From: Photorhabdus bodei
GTDB lineage: Bacteria > Pseudomonadota > Gammaproteobacteria > Enterobacterales > Enterobacteriaceae
DNA: 64,000 nt
Direction of reading: 5' to 3'
NCBI RefSeq assembly: GCF_003287735.1
Contig: NZ_NSCM01000013.1
Coordinates: 1 to 64,000, forward strand
Under the pieces are notes generated by a model. The model searched no databases, was not told the origin of the DNA, and saw only the letters and a program-made list of their open reading frames with translations. Within the stretch, counting starts at the first letter, position 1, and each line of letters begins with the position of its first letter. Of the stretch, positions 17,243-26,629 are shown piece after piece. The position numbers were made by a program, and so were the translations under genes.

Positions 17243-19117
17243 TTATTTTAAAAGATCGTAAATATAATCCTTAGGATGAAAATCAATAGGAGCATTGATA
17301 AGGATCTGCCTAATATTTTCAAAATCGTAATTTTCACAAGATGTTTTTAACTCATTTAATAATGGGTTTAATTTATCCCAAGTGAGAAAAACTTCATTGG
17401 CTGTCATGATTCTTGGGTGATTAGTGCCAGAGACGTTATCACCAATTAAGAGTTCTTCATAAAGTTTTTCACCGGGTCTTAATCCGGTAATTTTGATTTC
17501 GATATCACCATGAGGATTGGTTTCATCTTTCACGGTCAGGCCGGAAAGATGGATCATTTTCCGGGCGAGGTCATAAATTTTTACTGATTCTCCCATATCC
17601 AGAACAAAAACATCGCCATTATTGCCCAGTGCACCTGCCTGGATGACTAATTGGGCCGCTTCTGGAATCGTCATGAAGTAACGGGTAATGTCTTTGTGAG
17701 TGAGGGTTATCGGTCCACCACTTTTTATCTGTTTCTCGAACAGGGGGACAACGGAACCGGATGAGCCAAGGACGTTGCCAAAGCGAACCATTGAGAATTT
17801 TGTATGGCTGTTTTCTTTTGCAAAAGCTTGCAGTATCAGCTCGGCAAATCTTTTTGTTGCCCCCATGGTATTTGTCGGGCGGACGGCTTTGTCGGTAGAG
17901 ATTAATACAAATTTTTCAACTTTTTGGTTAATTGCTGCTTTAGCCAGTGAGAGGGTGCCAAAAATATTGTTATTAATGCCCTCTATGGTATTCATTTCTA
18001 CCAGTGGAACATGTTTATATGCCGCAGCGTGGTATATGGTATTAATGTTAAATTTATTGATTATTCTAGCTATCTTTTCTGAATCTTTTATGTCACCTAA
18101 AATTGCAGTAATGGTTATGTTCAAATCTCTATCTGAATTTATCTTTTGTAACTCTTTTTCTATTGAATAAAGACAATATTCGGTTAATTCAAATAAGACC
18201 AGTTGCGAAGGGGATTGAGTGATGATTTGTCTGCATAATTCTGATCCGATTGAACCACCGGCGCCGGTAATAAGCACATTTTTGTTTTTGATGTTTTTAC
18301 TGAGTAAATTTTGTAATGGGTTAACCTGTTCTCTTCCAAGTAGATCGTTAATGGAAACACGTTTCAGTGAGTTTATTTGAGCTTTTCCTTCAACCAGATC
18401 ATTGAAGCTCGGGATGGTGAGGATTTCACAATGCTCTTTTTGTAATCTATTGAGTATTTTTTTTCTATTAGATATTGATGCACTGGGTATGGCTAATAAT
18501 ATTTTCTTTATATGATATTTTTCTACTAAAATGGTTATTTTCTCGGGAGAAAAGACGTAAACTCCATGAATAGATAAATTGTGTAATTTGGCATTGTCAT
18601 CAACAAAAGCAATAGGGTTGAATTCTCTATGCTCTCTTAATATAGGTAACAGTTGTCGGCCAGATTCTCCTGCTCCGTATATGATAACAGGCGTGCCTTT
18701 ATATTTTAATAGATTACGTAGTGTTCTATAGACAAATCTTGTACCGCAGAGTGAGATAACCAGAAAAGAGAAGTAGATAATCGGTACGGTTCTGGGTAAA
18801 AATGCCTGCTGATATAGCGAGATTGCGGTCAATAGTAGAGTAGATAGAAATGAACCAATAATGGCCCATTTCAATATACTCATGTTGACATATTTCAGTA
18901 TCGATCTGTAGAAGCCAATTCTTAGGAAAATAAATAGTGTGAAAGGTATGGTGAATATAATCGTTAACCAATGTTGTAAACTGTAAACGGGCACTTCTCT
19001 ATCAAGGCGTAGCCACATGCTTAGCCAGTATGAAATAATAATGATAAATATATCTACAATCAGAAGGATGATGGTTTTAATTAATCTATCTTGGTTGAAA
19101 AATATTCTCTTGTTCAT
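17243..19117 (-). CDS. Membrane-bound UDP-HexNAc 4,6-dehydratase (WbpM/WbgZ type)
   Basis: 624 residues. Four N-terminal transmembrane segments (to about residue 125) are followed by a degenerate CoA/NAD-binding domain with IIYGAGESGRQLL, then the catalytic SDR domain starting at VLITGAGGSIGSEL. The active-site block ISTDKAVRPTNTMGATKR carries the Ser and the Met-x3-Lys of WbpM-like enzymes in place of Tyr-x3-Lys. It converts UDP-GlcNAc to a 4-keto-6-deoxy sugar for the aminotransferase encoded two genes upstream. The order DegT, sugar transferase, dehydratase equals wbgX-wbgY-wbgZ of Shigella sonnei. It is the last gene of the tight run. Confidence 0.92.
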   Translation of the reverse strand: MNKRIFFNQDRLIKTIILLIVDIFIIIISYWLSMWLRLDREVPVYSLQHWLTIIFTIPFTLFIFLRIGFYRSILKYVNMSILKWAIIGSFLSTLLLTAISLYQQAFLPRTVPIIYFSFLVISLCGTRFVYRTLRNLLKYKGTPVIIYGAGESGRQLLPILREHREFNPIAFVDDNAKLHNLSIHGVYVFSPEKITILVEKYHIKKILLAIPSASISNRKKILNRLQKEHCEILTIPSFNDLVEGKAQINSLKRVSINDLLGREQVNPLQNLLSKNIKNKNVLITGAGGSIGSELCRQIITQSPSQLVLFELTEYCLYSIEKELQKINSDRDLNITITAILGDIKDSEKIARIINKFNINTIYHAAAYKHVPLVEMNTIEGINNNIFGTLSLAKAAINQKVEKFVLISTDKAVRPTNTMGATKRFAELILQAFAKENSHTKFSMVRFGNVLGSSGSVVPLFEKQIKSGGPITLTHKDITRYFMTIPEAAQLVIQAGALGNNGDVFVLDMGESVKIYDLARKMIHLSGLTVKDETNPHGDIEIKITGLRPGEKLYEELLIGDNVSGTNHPRIMTANEVFLTWDKLNPLLNELKTSCENYDFENIRQILINAPIDFHPKDYIYDLLK

Positions 19118-19126
19118 AATGGTTAA

Positions 19127-19738
19127 TTACCTAAAAACTACTTTGTAAATTGTTTTAAAAATAATCTTCAGGTCATAGAAAAATGACTGTTTATCAATAT
19201 ATTCTAAATAGTACTTGGCTTTTATCGGCATAATAATGTCGATATAGGCTTGATGAGGATCTTTATATTGGTTTAATACCTGGTTTTCATCGATCATTTC
19301 TATAGAAGCCAAATCTGTTATGCCGGGTTTTACCGATAATATTTTGTTTCTGACATCATCTGGATATTTGTCCATAAATTGTGGCACTTCAGGTCTTGGC
19401 CCGACTAAGCTCATTTTACCTCGAACAACATCAATCAATTGAGCTAATTCGTCAATTTTATATTTGCGGATAAATTTTCCAGAGTGGGTAATACGGAGGT
19501 CATTACCGATAGTAAGTTGTCCTTTTTGCTCTGATCCTGTCGTCATGCTTCTAAATTTGTGAATATAAAAATCTTGATTATATTGGCCTACCCGTTTTTG
19601 CCGGAAAAAAATAGGCCCTTTCGAATCCATTTTTATCCAGATGGCAATAGTCATTAAGATAGGAAATAATAGAATGAGTCCAATAAGAGAAGAAATAAAA
19701 TCAAATAGCCTTTTTATAGCTAAATAATATGTCATCAT
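19127..19738 (-). CDS. Initiating phosphoglycosyltransferase (PglC/WbgY type)
   Basis: 203 residues; a monotopic membrane enzyme that transfers a sugar phosphate from a UDP-sugar to undecaprenyl phosphate, starting the O-unit. One N-terminal re-entrant hydrophobic helix (LFDFISSLIGLILLFPILM) is followed by GPIFFRQKRVG, the catalytic Asp-Glu in YKIDELAQLIDVV, and MSLVGPRPEVP. The short form lacks the extra helices of WbaP, as in PglC. It abuts the aminotransferase gene without a gap. By analogy with WbgY the first sugar is probably a 4-amino-4,6-dideoxy-HexNAc. Confidence 0.93.
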   Translation of the reverse strand: MMTYYLAIKRLFDFISSLIGLILLFPILMTIAIWIKMDSKGPIFFRQKRVGQYNQDFYIHKFRSMTTGSEQKGQLTIGNDLRITHSGKFIRKYKIDELAQLIDVVRGKMSLVGPRPEVPQFMDKYPDDVRNKILSVKPGITDLASIEMIDENQVLNQYKDPHQAYIDIIMPIKAKYYLEYIDKQSFFYDLKIIFKTIYKVVFR

Positions 19739-20896
19739 TTATGCCAAGATCTCTTTAATTGTGTTGATAACGTAGATTTGGTCTTCTTTGGTCATTTTTG
19801 TATATAAAGGGATGGATACAATTCTTTTAAAGTTTTCTTCGGCAACTGGGAAATTGTTTTCATTAAGAGAATAGGTATTTTTCCAGATGGGTTGTTTATG
19901 TAAAGGAATAAAATGGACAGAGCAGCCGATGTTTTTTTCTGCCATTTTTATGATAAAGTCATCTCTGGATATTTTGACTTGATCATTTAATCTAATGGTA
20001 TATAGATGCCAGGCGTGTTGGCTATTAGATTCTTGAGGTTTAGTCGGTAAGATAATCGGCAGATGTTTTAATTCATCATCATAGAGTTTAGCCATTGCCT
20101 CTCTTTTCTTGTGGAAAGTGTCTATTTTCTGTAATTGATGGATGCCGATAGATGCACAAATATCGGGCATGTTATATTTATAACCTGGTTCAATCACTTC
20201 ATAATACCAGGCAGGTATTTTAGATTGATATCTATCAAAGGCGTCTTTGCTAATGCCGTGGAGGCGCATTATTTTTGCTCTTTTTATGATATCTGGATGT
20301 CTGGAGACTAGCATGCCACCTTCCGCTGTCGTCATGGTTTTATTCGCGTAAAAGCTGAATACGGTGACATCGGTATCTAGCGTGCCAATTTTCTTTCCCT
20401 TATATAAAGTCGGAAATGAATGGGCGGCATCTTCAATGATTCGTAGATTGAATTTTTTAGCTATTGCAATAATGGCATCCATATCACAGGATAAACCTGC
20501 AAAGTGTACTGGCATAATTGCTTTAGTTTTGGCGGTTATGGCTTTTTCTATTGCTATTGGGTCAATATTCAGGCTGTCAGGTAAAGAATCAACAAAAATA
20601 GGGTGAGCTCCCAAATAACGGACAACTTCTGCGGTTGCCGTAAAGGTATAGGTCGGAACGATGACTTCATCACCCGGCTGAATACCAATGGCTTCTAATG
20701 CTAAATGCAATCCCGCCGTGGCTGAATTTACCGCTATGGCTTCAACATCAGAACCTAAATATTGCGCAAAATCTTGTTCAAATCTTCTGGTTTTAGGTCC
20801 GGTGGTTATCCAGCCGGTTTTAAGTGAGTCAATGACTTCATCAATTTCGGATTGTCCAATTTCAGGTAATGCAAAAGGAAGGAATTTATTATTCAT
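19739..20896 (-). CDS. PLP-dependent sugar aminotransferase (WbgX/PglE type)
   Basis: 385 residues of the DegT/DnrJ/EryC1 family. PLP-site features are NSATAGLHLALEAIG, IIEDAAHSF (Asp that holds the pyridine nitrogen) and VFSFYANKTMTTAEGG with the Schiff-base Lys. It should aminate the 4-keto-6-deoxy product of the WbpM-like enzyme, giving UDP-FucNAc4N or UDP-QuiNAc4N; the axial or equatorial outcome cannot be judged. It overlaps the upstream glycosyltransferase gene by 8 bp. No N-acetyltransferase of the PglD type is in the operon, so the 4-amino group may stay free as in S. sonnei. Confidence 0.92.
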   Translation of the reverse strand: MNNKFLPFALPEIGQSEIDEVIDSLKTGWITTGPKTRRFEQDFAQYLGSDVEAIAVNSATAGLHLALEAIGIQPGDEVIVPTYTFTATAEVVRYLGAHPIFVDSLPDSLNIDPIAIEKAITAKTKAIMPVHFAGLSCDMDAIIAIAKKFNLRIIEDAAHSFPTLYKGKKIGTLDTDVTVFSFYANKTMTTAEGGMLVSRHPDIIKRAKIMRLHGISKDAFDRYQSKIPAWYYEVIEPGYKYNMPDICASIGIHQLQKIDTFHKKREAMAKLYDDELKHLPIILPTKPQESNSQHAWHLYTIRLNDQVKISRDDFIIKMAEKNIGCSVHFIPLHKQPIWKNTYSLNENNFPVAEENFKRIVSIPLYTKMTKEDQIYVINTIKEILA

Positions 20897-22127
20897 GATT
20901 GATGATGGCCTTGATGAAATTGTCGGCTAATACGGAATAAGCGTGATTTTCTAAAGCGTAAATTTTACCTTTTTGCCCCATTTGGTTTAATTCGTCAGTT
21001 GATAATTCACTGAGTTTTAATAAGGCTTGAGCAATCTCTTTTGGCTTGCCTGATTTAACTGTAATACCGCAATTCACGTCAGAAACGGGATCATTACCGG
21101 CGTCAATTGCACATAAAATAGGTTTGCCCGCCATCATGTAATCAATAAGTTTATTAGGGCTGATGCCAAATCTGAATAATGATTGCTTTTGTAACCCTAT
21201 ATAGGCAATGTCAATTTTATTGAGTAGTGTTGGGATTTGAGTTTTGGGGATCGGATCAAAGAATATAATGTTATTTATGCCCAGTAATTTAGATTCTTCA
21301 ATTAAATTATCCTTTTCAAGGCCCGTGCCGACTAATAAGAATGTCATCGGTTTATCATGAAGAAGTGAAGCGGTTTTGAGCAGTTTTTCTAGTGCATTTG
21401 GGCGTCCATGGGCACCGCTATAGCATACAATTTTATGCCCTTTATTTTTCTCGGTTACAATAAGTTTTTCTAGTGAACTGTTTAACGGAGTAGGTTGATT
21501 TATCCAATCCTCTACAACCACGCCATTAGGGATAATATGTAATTTATTGAGATCTAATCCATGTGCTTTCGTATGTTCTTGTACATTTGGGAGCATGGAA
21601 ATAACTATATCCGCATATTTATAAGCCGCGTTTTCAGCAAGTTGGCATAATTGAATAAATGGATGTTTAGGTGACATTCCACCTAATTCTATGGGTGAAA
21701 GAGGCCATAAATCATGGAGTTCAAAAACCAATTTTGCATTGGCTTTTTTGGCAAGACGTTTTGCCACCCAGATATCCATAGGATATGTGCTGGAAGCAAT
21801 AACAACATCTGGTCGATATTTTTTGACTAAGTTATGGCTATCAAGCCAAATTTGCCGTAAAAAAGAGAAAATATTTTTGACTCTGGATAATCCGTTTCCG
21901 TTGTAGTTCGGGGTTGGATACCAGATATATTCTAATCCGTTAATATTTTCGGTGGTTTTTTTATTATCTATTAGTTTGGGTTGTTTGGTCCGTACATGAG
22001 AATAAGAGGCTGCAAGTAGGGTAATATTATGTCCCGATTTAACCCATTCTTGTCCTAAATGATATGGACGAAATTCCATCCCAAGATCCGGTGAGCCGGC
22101 ATAGTGGTTTATATAGACGATATTCAT
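20889..22127 (-). CDS. Family-4 glycosyltransferase (WbpJ/WbuB-like)
   Basis: 412 residues with the GT-B fold. The N-terminal domain opens with IVYINHYAGSPDLGMEFRP, and LVFELHDLWPLSPIELGG follows, both typical of WbuB/WbpJ-like enzymes. The C-terminal donor-binding domain shows IVCYSGAHGRPN and FGISPNKLIDYMMAGKPIL with the conserved Glu/Asp region of GT4. Soluble or peripherally bound to the inner membrane. Position next to wbpI suggests it uses the ManNAc(3NAc)A-type donor, but this is inference. It overlaps wbpI by 4 bp. Confidence 0.88.
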   Translation of the reverse strand: MNIVYINHYAGSPDLGMEFRPYHLGQEWVKSGHNITLLAASYSHVRTKQPKLIDNKKTTENINGLEYIWYPTPNYNGNGLSRVKNIFSFLRQIWLDSHNLVKKYRPDVVIASSTYPMDIWVAKRLAKKANAKLVFELHDLWPLSPIELGGMSPKHPFIQLCQLAENAAYKYADIVISMLPNVQEHTKAHGLDLNKLHIIPNGVVVEDWINQPTPLNSSLEKLIVTEKNKGHKIVCYSGAHGRPNALEKLLKTASLLHDKPMTFLLVGTGLEKDNLIEESKLLGINNIIFFDPIPKTQIPTLLNKIDIAYIGLQKQSLFRFGISPNKLIDYMMAGKPILCAIDAGNDPVSDVNCGITVKSGKPKEIAQALLKLSELSTDELNQMGQKGKIYALENHAYSVLADNFIKAIINHE

Positions 22128-23194
22128 AGTAATTTTTCTAGTTCGTCAGCAATTCTTGTCGCAGCGATACCACCACCATACATGGATTGAATCGAGTCCA
22201 TATCGATTCCAATCATGTCATGAACGGCTTGGGTTATTTTTTTATTTTCAGCCTCCGAGAGTTTGTTTACGCCCGCTTCAATTAATTCTACCCATTCAGT
22301 TTGATCCCGCACGGTCACACAAGGTTTCTTGAAGAAAAAAGCCTCTTTTTGGAGTCCACCGCTATCGGTAATAATCAGGGAGGTGTTTTTAAGTAGCCAG
22401 ATCATCTCTAAATATCCTACTGGCTCAATTAAATGAACATCTAAATGTAAGTCGTACTGTGCTAACATTTTTTTAGTTCTTGGGTGAATTGGCATAACAA
22501 CAGTAACAATTCTTTTATGTATATCATTTAAGGCGTTTACTATTTCAGTTAGACGTTCCTGATTATCGGTATTTTCAGCACGATGGAGCGTGGTTAATAT
22601 AAAGTTCTGTATCTCATCCAGCCCATCAGGTTTTTTCGCCATTTGGCTAAAATATAAAGCGGCATCTTCCATCACATCACCGATTTTTTTGATATTAACG
22701 GGCTTTGAGCCGAAGCCTTCTTTTTGTAGGTTATTGACGGCAGTGTCTGTTGGACAAAAGAGAATTGAACTCACATTATCGGTTAATATTCTGTTTATCT
22801 CTTCGGGCATATTCATATTAAAGCTACGTAAACCGGCTTCAACATGGATAATCGGAATATGTAATTTAGATGCGGCTAATGCGCCAGCTAAAGTCGAGTT
22901 TGTGTCGCCATATACCATAACGGCATCCGGTTTTTCTGTGATGAGTACTTTTTCAATTTCGATGAGCATTCTACCTGTCATTTCACCGTGTGAGCCACCG
23001 TGAATATTGAGCGTGTAATTCGGTTTGGGAATGGCTAAGTCATTGAAGAATACATCAGACATATTAGTGTCAAAATGTTGACCTGTATGAATGATAATTT
23101 CTTTAAATTTTTTATTATTTTTTAAGGCAAGAGAAACAGAGCTTGCTTTAATGAATTGTGGTCTGGCGCCTAATACGGTGATGATTTTTTTCAT
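22124..23194 (-). CDS. wbpI: UDP-GlcNAc(3NAc)A 2-epimerase, WbpI-like
   Basis: 356 residues of the WecB/UDP-GlcNAc 2-epimerase family. Motifs: VLGARPQFIKAS, IIHTGQHFDTNMSDVFF, VYGDTNSTLAGALAASKL, VEAGLRSFNMNMPEEINR and TLHRAENTD. The match to Pseudomonas WbpI is closer than to housekeeping WecB: NIHGGSHGEMTGRML and the DSGGLQKEAFFFKKPC block are shared with WbpI as I recall it. It would convert UDP-GlcNAc(3NAc)A to UDP-ManNAc(3NAc)A, finishing the pathway encoded by wbpA, B, D and E in the same operon. Confidence 0.9.
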   Translation of the reverse strand: MKKIITVLGARPQFIKASSVSLALKNNKKFKEIIIHTGQHFDTNMSDVFFNDLAIPKPNYTLNIHGGSHGEMTGRMLIEIEKVLITEKPDAVMVYGDTNSTLAGALAASKLHIPIIHVEAGLRSFNMNMPEEINRILTDNVSSILFCPTDTAVNNLQKEGFGSKPVNIKKIGDVMEDAALYFSQMAKKPDGLDEIQNFILTTLHRAENTDNQERLTEIVNALNDIHKRIVTVVMPIHPRTKKMLAQYDLHLDVHLIEPVGYLEMIWLLKNTSLIITDSGGLQKEAFFFKKPCVTVRDQTEWVELIEAGVNKLSEAENKKITQAVHDMIGIDMDSIQSMYGGGIAATRIADELEKLL

Positions 23195-23199
23195 ATCGA

Positions 23200-24303
23200 T
23201 TAACGTCCAATTTGTTGATAAAATTTGGTTAGTTTATTTTGTTCAATATCCCAATTGTATTTTTCATTGACTGCCAAGAGACCATTGTTACCCATTTCTT
23301 CTGCTATATCAGGGTTATTTGATAAGTAATCTATCGCATTAGCTATTTGCTTAGGGTTTAATGGGTCGACACAAATGCCACAATGGTTTTTTACAACAAT
23401 ATCTTTCCATAATGTGAAGTTTGAAGCGATAACAGGGATGCCGGCACTCATATATTCGAATATTTTATTGGGTTGGGCATCAATATGATTGGGGAGTGGG
23501 TGATATAGAACGATACCCGCAATAGATTTAGATAAAAGTTCCTTGGTTTCTATACGATTTAAAAATCCCAGAGCATCTATTTTGTGCCAATTTTTCATGC
23601 TTTTTATTTTGTTCTCTAAATCTGTGTCAGAAAAATTGCCCGCTAATTTCATTTTTGTATTCGTCGTGAGGTAAGAGAGGGATTCAACCATCTCGGCTAT
23701 ACCTCTAATGTCGGAAATACCGCCGACATAGCAGACTTGTTTTTCTTTTTCATGCCAGCTGGCATGCTTATTATATAACTCACCTAATATGGGATAGTTA
23801 TTAATGTCTATGGTGTTGTTATTGAGTTTTAAGAATTTATCTCTTATTGATGGTGTGGCTGTAATAATGCCATCAAATTTAGGAGTAGAATACTTCTCGT
23901 AGAAGGCGAATAGTTTAGAGATAATAACGCGGGTAAATTTATTTAAATAAGGCTTGCTAAAAATTTGTTTAGGGACATCTTCATGGGCGTCAAAAATGAC
24001 TATTTTACCTTTCTTTTTGAGTTTTAATCCGATAGGGATGAGTTCCGGATCATGAAAATGATATAAGTCAGCGTCTAATTCTAATGCTTTTTTATAAACT
24101 TTATCGGTTGTTTTAAAGATTCTATTTAATCGGCCGGGTAATATACCGACATCAATGATAGCAATGTTATTCTTGATTTCATTATCTTTGCCATCTGCGA
24201 CAATAAGCGAGACCTCATGTTCTTTTTGTAAGGCAGAACATTCTTTTAGGAAAATACGGATGTCGAAACGTGAATGTACCGAGGTCATGTGTGTAATTTT
24301 CAT
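23200..24303 (-). CDS. Family-4 glycosyltransferase (WbpH-like)
   Basis: 367 residues, GT-B fold. The N-terminus reads ITHMTSVHSRFDIRIFLKE, followed by LYHFHDPELIPIGLKLKKKG and IVIFDAHEDVPKQ, an arrangement typical of WbpH-like O-antigen enzymes. The donor-binding half has VCYVGGISDIRGIAEM and PNKIFEYMSAGIPVIAS. It probably adds one residue to the lipid-linked O-unit at the inner membrane. It overlaps wzy by 4 bp. With the initiating transferase and the other GT4 it would give a trisaccharide unit if each adds one sugar. Confidence 0.87.
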   Translation of the reverse strand: MKITHMTSVHSRFDIRIFLKECSALQKEHEVSLIVADGKDNEIKNNIAIIDVGILPGRLNRIFKTTDKVYKKALELDADLYHFHDPELIPIGLKLKKKGKIVIFDAHEDVPKQIFSKPYLNKFTRVIISKLFAFYEKYSTPKFDGIITATPSIRDKFLKLNNNTIDINNYPILGELYNKHASWHEKEKQVCYVGGISDIRGIAEMVESLSYLTTNTKMKLAGNFSDTDLENKIKSMKNWHKIDALGFLNRIETKELLSKSIAGIVLYHPLPNHIDAQPNKIFEYMSAGIPVIASNFTLWKDIVVKNHCGICVDPLNPKQIANAIDYLSNNPDIAEEMGNNGLLAVNEKYNWDIEQNKLTKFYQQIGR

Positions 24304-25529
24304 AAGGATATTTTGTTAGTTTTTGTAGGGAATAAAAATAATAATATGCTTAATGCCAGCAGCCCATAGGTCAGTAGCAGTGCTGTAATTGCTGAGTTTG
24401 ATATTGTGTATACAAAGGGTAGATAGAGTGTCGTTGAAAATTCAAATGGAACCTTTTTTGAGCTCAGGTTCATGGCAAAGATTAATATATTAAATATAAA
24501 AAAGTTTATGATTAAACCCAGTGTACCGTATCTGGCGATACCGTCTCCAATAAAGCCAGTATTCGCTGAGCCTGAGGTACCATAATAGATTTGAGAAACT
24601 ATTTGAGGAGCTTCTGTCGTAAATTCACTATTGTTGTTGTAGATATAATCATAAAAGTAATAGGTATTTAATGTTGGTGTGAAGAATACTCTGCGTAGCC
24701 AATGTATCAGTGGATCATAAAAATCGAAAATAAAATATAATATCCCGGCAGCAAGGAATAAATAGAGAATGATATTTATCACCGAGTTACTTATCGATCT
24801 TGTTCCTTTTATATAGAAGAATAGCATGATAACGGCAAGATTCATGAATGCTATACTTTTTAATCCTGAGGAGCTGTAGATTAAATAGGAAATCATAATG
24901 CTTATTGTAATGAGGACATATTTAATCGGACCTCTGATATAGAGTGAAGCTAATAATAGTAATGGTGAGATAACATATCCCCCATTGGTGATGATGTACA
25001 TAGTGAGTAACGGCGTGTTGTCTTTAAAGTGCTGTCTCACGGAATAAACTTTAAATATATTAGGAGGTATTAAACTTAATCCAGGATTACTAATGACGAA
25101 TAGGAGTACAATAATACCACATCCTATTATAAGTATTTTATATAAATCCCACGGAATTTTTAGTTTTGGTATTGTTATTCTATCTATTATCCGAAAGAAT
25201 AATATAGATGAGAAAAATAATATGTTTATTGTGCATACGAAAATGATTGAATAGACAGAAGCTGAATTAATCAGTGGGAATATAATTGATACCGGTATAA
25301 TGTAAGTGATATAGATTAACCATAAAAAAACCATCACGGGATTTTTTTGGTTGTTGAGTAAAATGAGTGGTAAAAATGATATCCAACAGAAAAAAATACT
25401 TAAGTAACCTTGTGGGGTAATATTATAGCCTCTTACCTCATGGAATGTATCTAATATAAGCACTGAATTCAGGTAGATAATAACCTGATAGATAAATATT
25501 TTCAGGATTATTTTAATATTATTTTGCAT
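24300..25529 (-). CDS. wzy: O-antigen polymerase
   Basis: 409 residues, strongly hydrophobic with ten to twelve predicted transmembrane segments and a larger periplasmic loop around residues 270-330 (LIHWLRRVFFTPTLNTYYFY and following). Wzy sequences are poorly conserved, so the call rests on topology, length and position between wzx and glycosyltransferases. It would join O-units at the periplasmic face. The FTPTLNTYYFYDY-type loop resembles polymerases of the oligosaccharide repeat unit family. It overlaps the epimerase-like gene by 11 bp. No wzz gene is present in the window. Confidence 0.85.
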   Translation of the reverse strand: MQNNIKIILKIFIYQVIIYLNSVLILDTFHEVRGYNITPQGYLSIFFCWISFLPLILLNNQKNPVMVFLWLIYITYIIPVSIIFPLINSASVYSIIFVCTINILFFSSILFFRIIDRITIPKLKIPWDLYKILIIGCGIIVLLFVISNPGLSLIPPNIFKVYSVRQHFKDNTPLLTMYIITNGGYVISPLLLLASLYIRGPIKYVLITISIMISYLIYSSSGLKSIAFMNLAVIMLFFYIKGTRSISNSVINIILYLFLAAGILYFIFDFYDPLIHWLRRVFFTPTLNTYYFYDYIYNNNSEFTTEAPQIVSQIYYGTSGSANTGFIGDGIARYGTLGLIINFFIFNILIFAMNLSSKKVPFEFSTTLYLPFVYTISNSAITALLLTYGLLALSILLFLFPTKTNKISL

Positions 25530-26628
25530 TTTTGCTGATAAAAAAGTAAATGGATGATAATACTAAGATAGACAGAAAATACATAGTGATGAATTGATAG
25601 TATGCCCAACTCGTAGGGCCATGTTTTATGTAATAATACCCGCTATTAGCGGCGGAGTTATTCCAATTATTATATAAGTCTATTATTTCTTTATTTTTAA
25701 AATTTTGATTTCTATCTATCAGATCTTTTAAAAGAAGGGTATGTATTTTATGATATTTAATGTTACTTGGATTGCCAATTAAATCGTAGCTAGACCATTC
25801 GTTTTTTATGTCGAACTTAAATATATTATGACTGATTGATTGATATAATTTATCGGATATTTTGGTATTTTCATCTATATTTAGATAATTTTCAAAAGAT
25901 TCAATACCATAAGTAGAGTAGACCATACCGTTTAATACAAAAGCTAATTGGTCTGAATTGGCTTGAGGATCAACATACTCTTCAATCCAGGGCATATTAT
26001 CTAATGTTGTTAAACTTCCGCCTTTATGGATAGGCGCGAGTGATGATTGATATAGTAATTTCGAAGTCAGCAAATATTTATCATCACCAAAATAGTCATA
26101 AGCTCTTAATAAGAGAATAATGGCATAGGCATCGGTTAGCCCAGACCACCAGGGGGCAGAGAGTTTATTATTTTTGTAGCCTTTATATGACCAATCAAAA
26201 TCATATAAGTAATGATTTTCACCATGAAATAATTTTATATTATTAAATAACCAATCGGCTGAAAATTTAAAATTAGTCATTAATTCATTTTGATTGAATT
26301 GAGGTGGCGGTACATTCCATCCCGGTAAGGATGAATCGGTTCGCCATAATATATTGGTGTTATCTTTATTCGTTAAGCCTAAAGAAGAGTATATCAGGCC
26401 ATAGTGAACAACATAAAATGGGGATAAGAATGGCTCTGGAATATGAGGTGAGTGAGATAAAGGAAAACCATTGCTATTAAATTCGCGTTGAGTGAATTTC
26501 CCTTTCATGACTAGGTTTCTCACATTGCCATTGAATTCGTCTAGCTCATAAGCATATTTATTGAATGTATAGCTGACAATCATCACGATAATGATATAGG
26601 GAATTATTTTTATTATGATTTTCTTCAT
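25519..26628 (-). CDS. Membrane-anchored D-glucuronyl C5-epimerase-like protein
   Basis: 369 residues. One N-terminal and one C-terminal hydrophobic helix bracket a large extracytoplasmic domain. That domain matches the C-terminal catalytic region of glucuronyl C5-epimerase (Glce): PWWSGLTDAYAIILLLRAYD, a WIEEYVD block, LAFVLNGMVYSTYGI, then WSSYDL and KYHKIHTLLLKDL followed by YNNW. Glce enzymes invert C5 of uronic acids within a polymer. The operon encodes a ManNAc(3NAc)A pathway, so a polymer-level change of the D-manno to the L-gulo uronic acid in the periplasm is plausible. This is inference; such an enzyme is unusual inside an O-antigen operon. Confidence 0.82.
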   Translation of the reverse strand: MKKIIIKIIPYIIIVMIVSYTFNKYAYELDEFNGNVRNLVMKGKFTQREFNSNGFPLSHSPHIPEPFLSPFYVVHYGLIYSSLGLTNKDNTNILWRTDSSLPGWNVPPPQFNQNELMTNFKFSADWLFNNIKLFHGENHYLYDFDWSYKGYKNNKLSAPWWSGLTDAYAIILLLRAYDYFGDDKYLLTSKLLYQSSLAPIHKGGSLTTLDNMPWIEEYVDPQANSDQLAFVLNGMVYSTYGIESFENYLNIDENTKISDKLYQSISHNIFKFDIKNEWSSYDLIGNPSNIKYHKIHTLLLKDLIDRNQNFKNKEIIDLYNNWNNSAANSGYYYIKHGPTSWAYYQFITMYFLSILVLSSIYFFISKNAK

Positions 26629-26629
26629 G

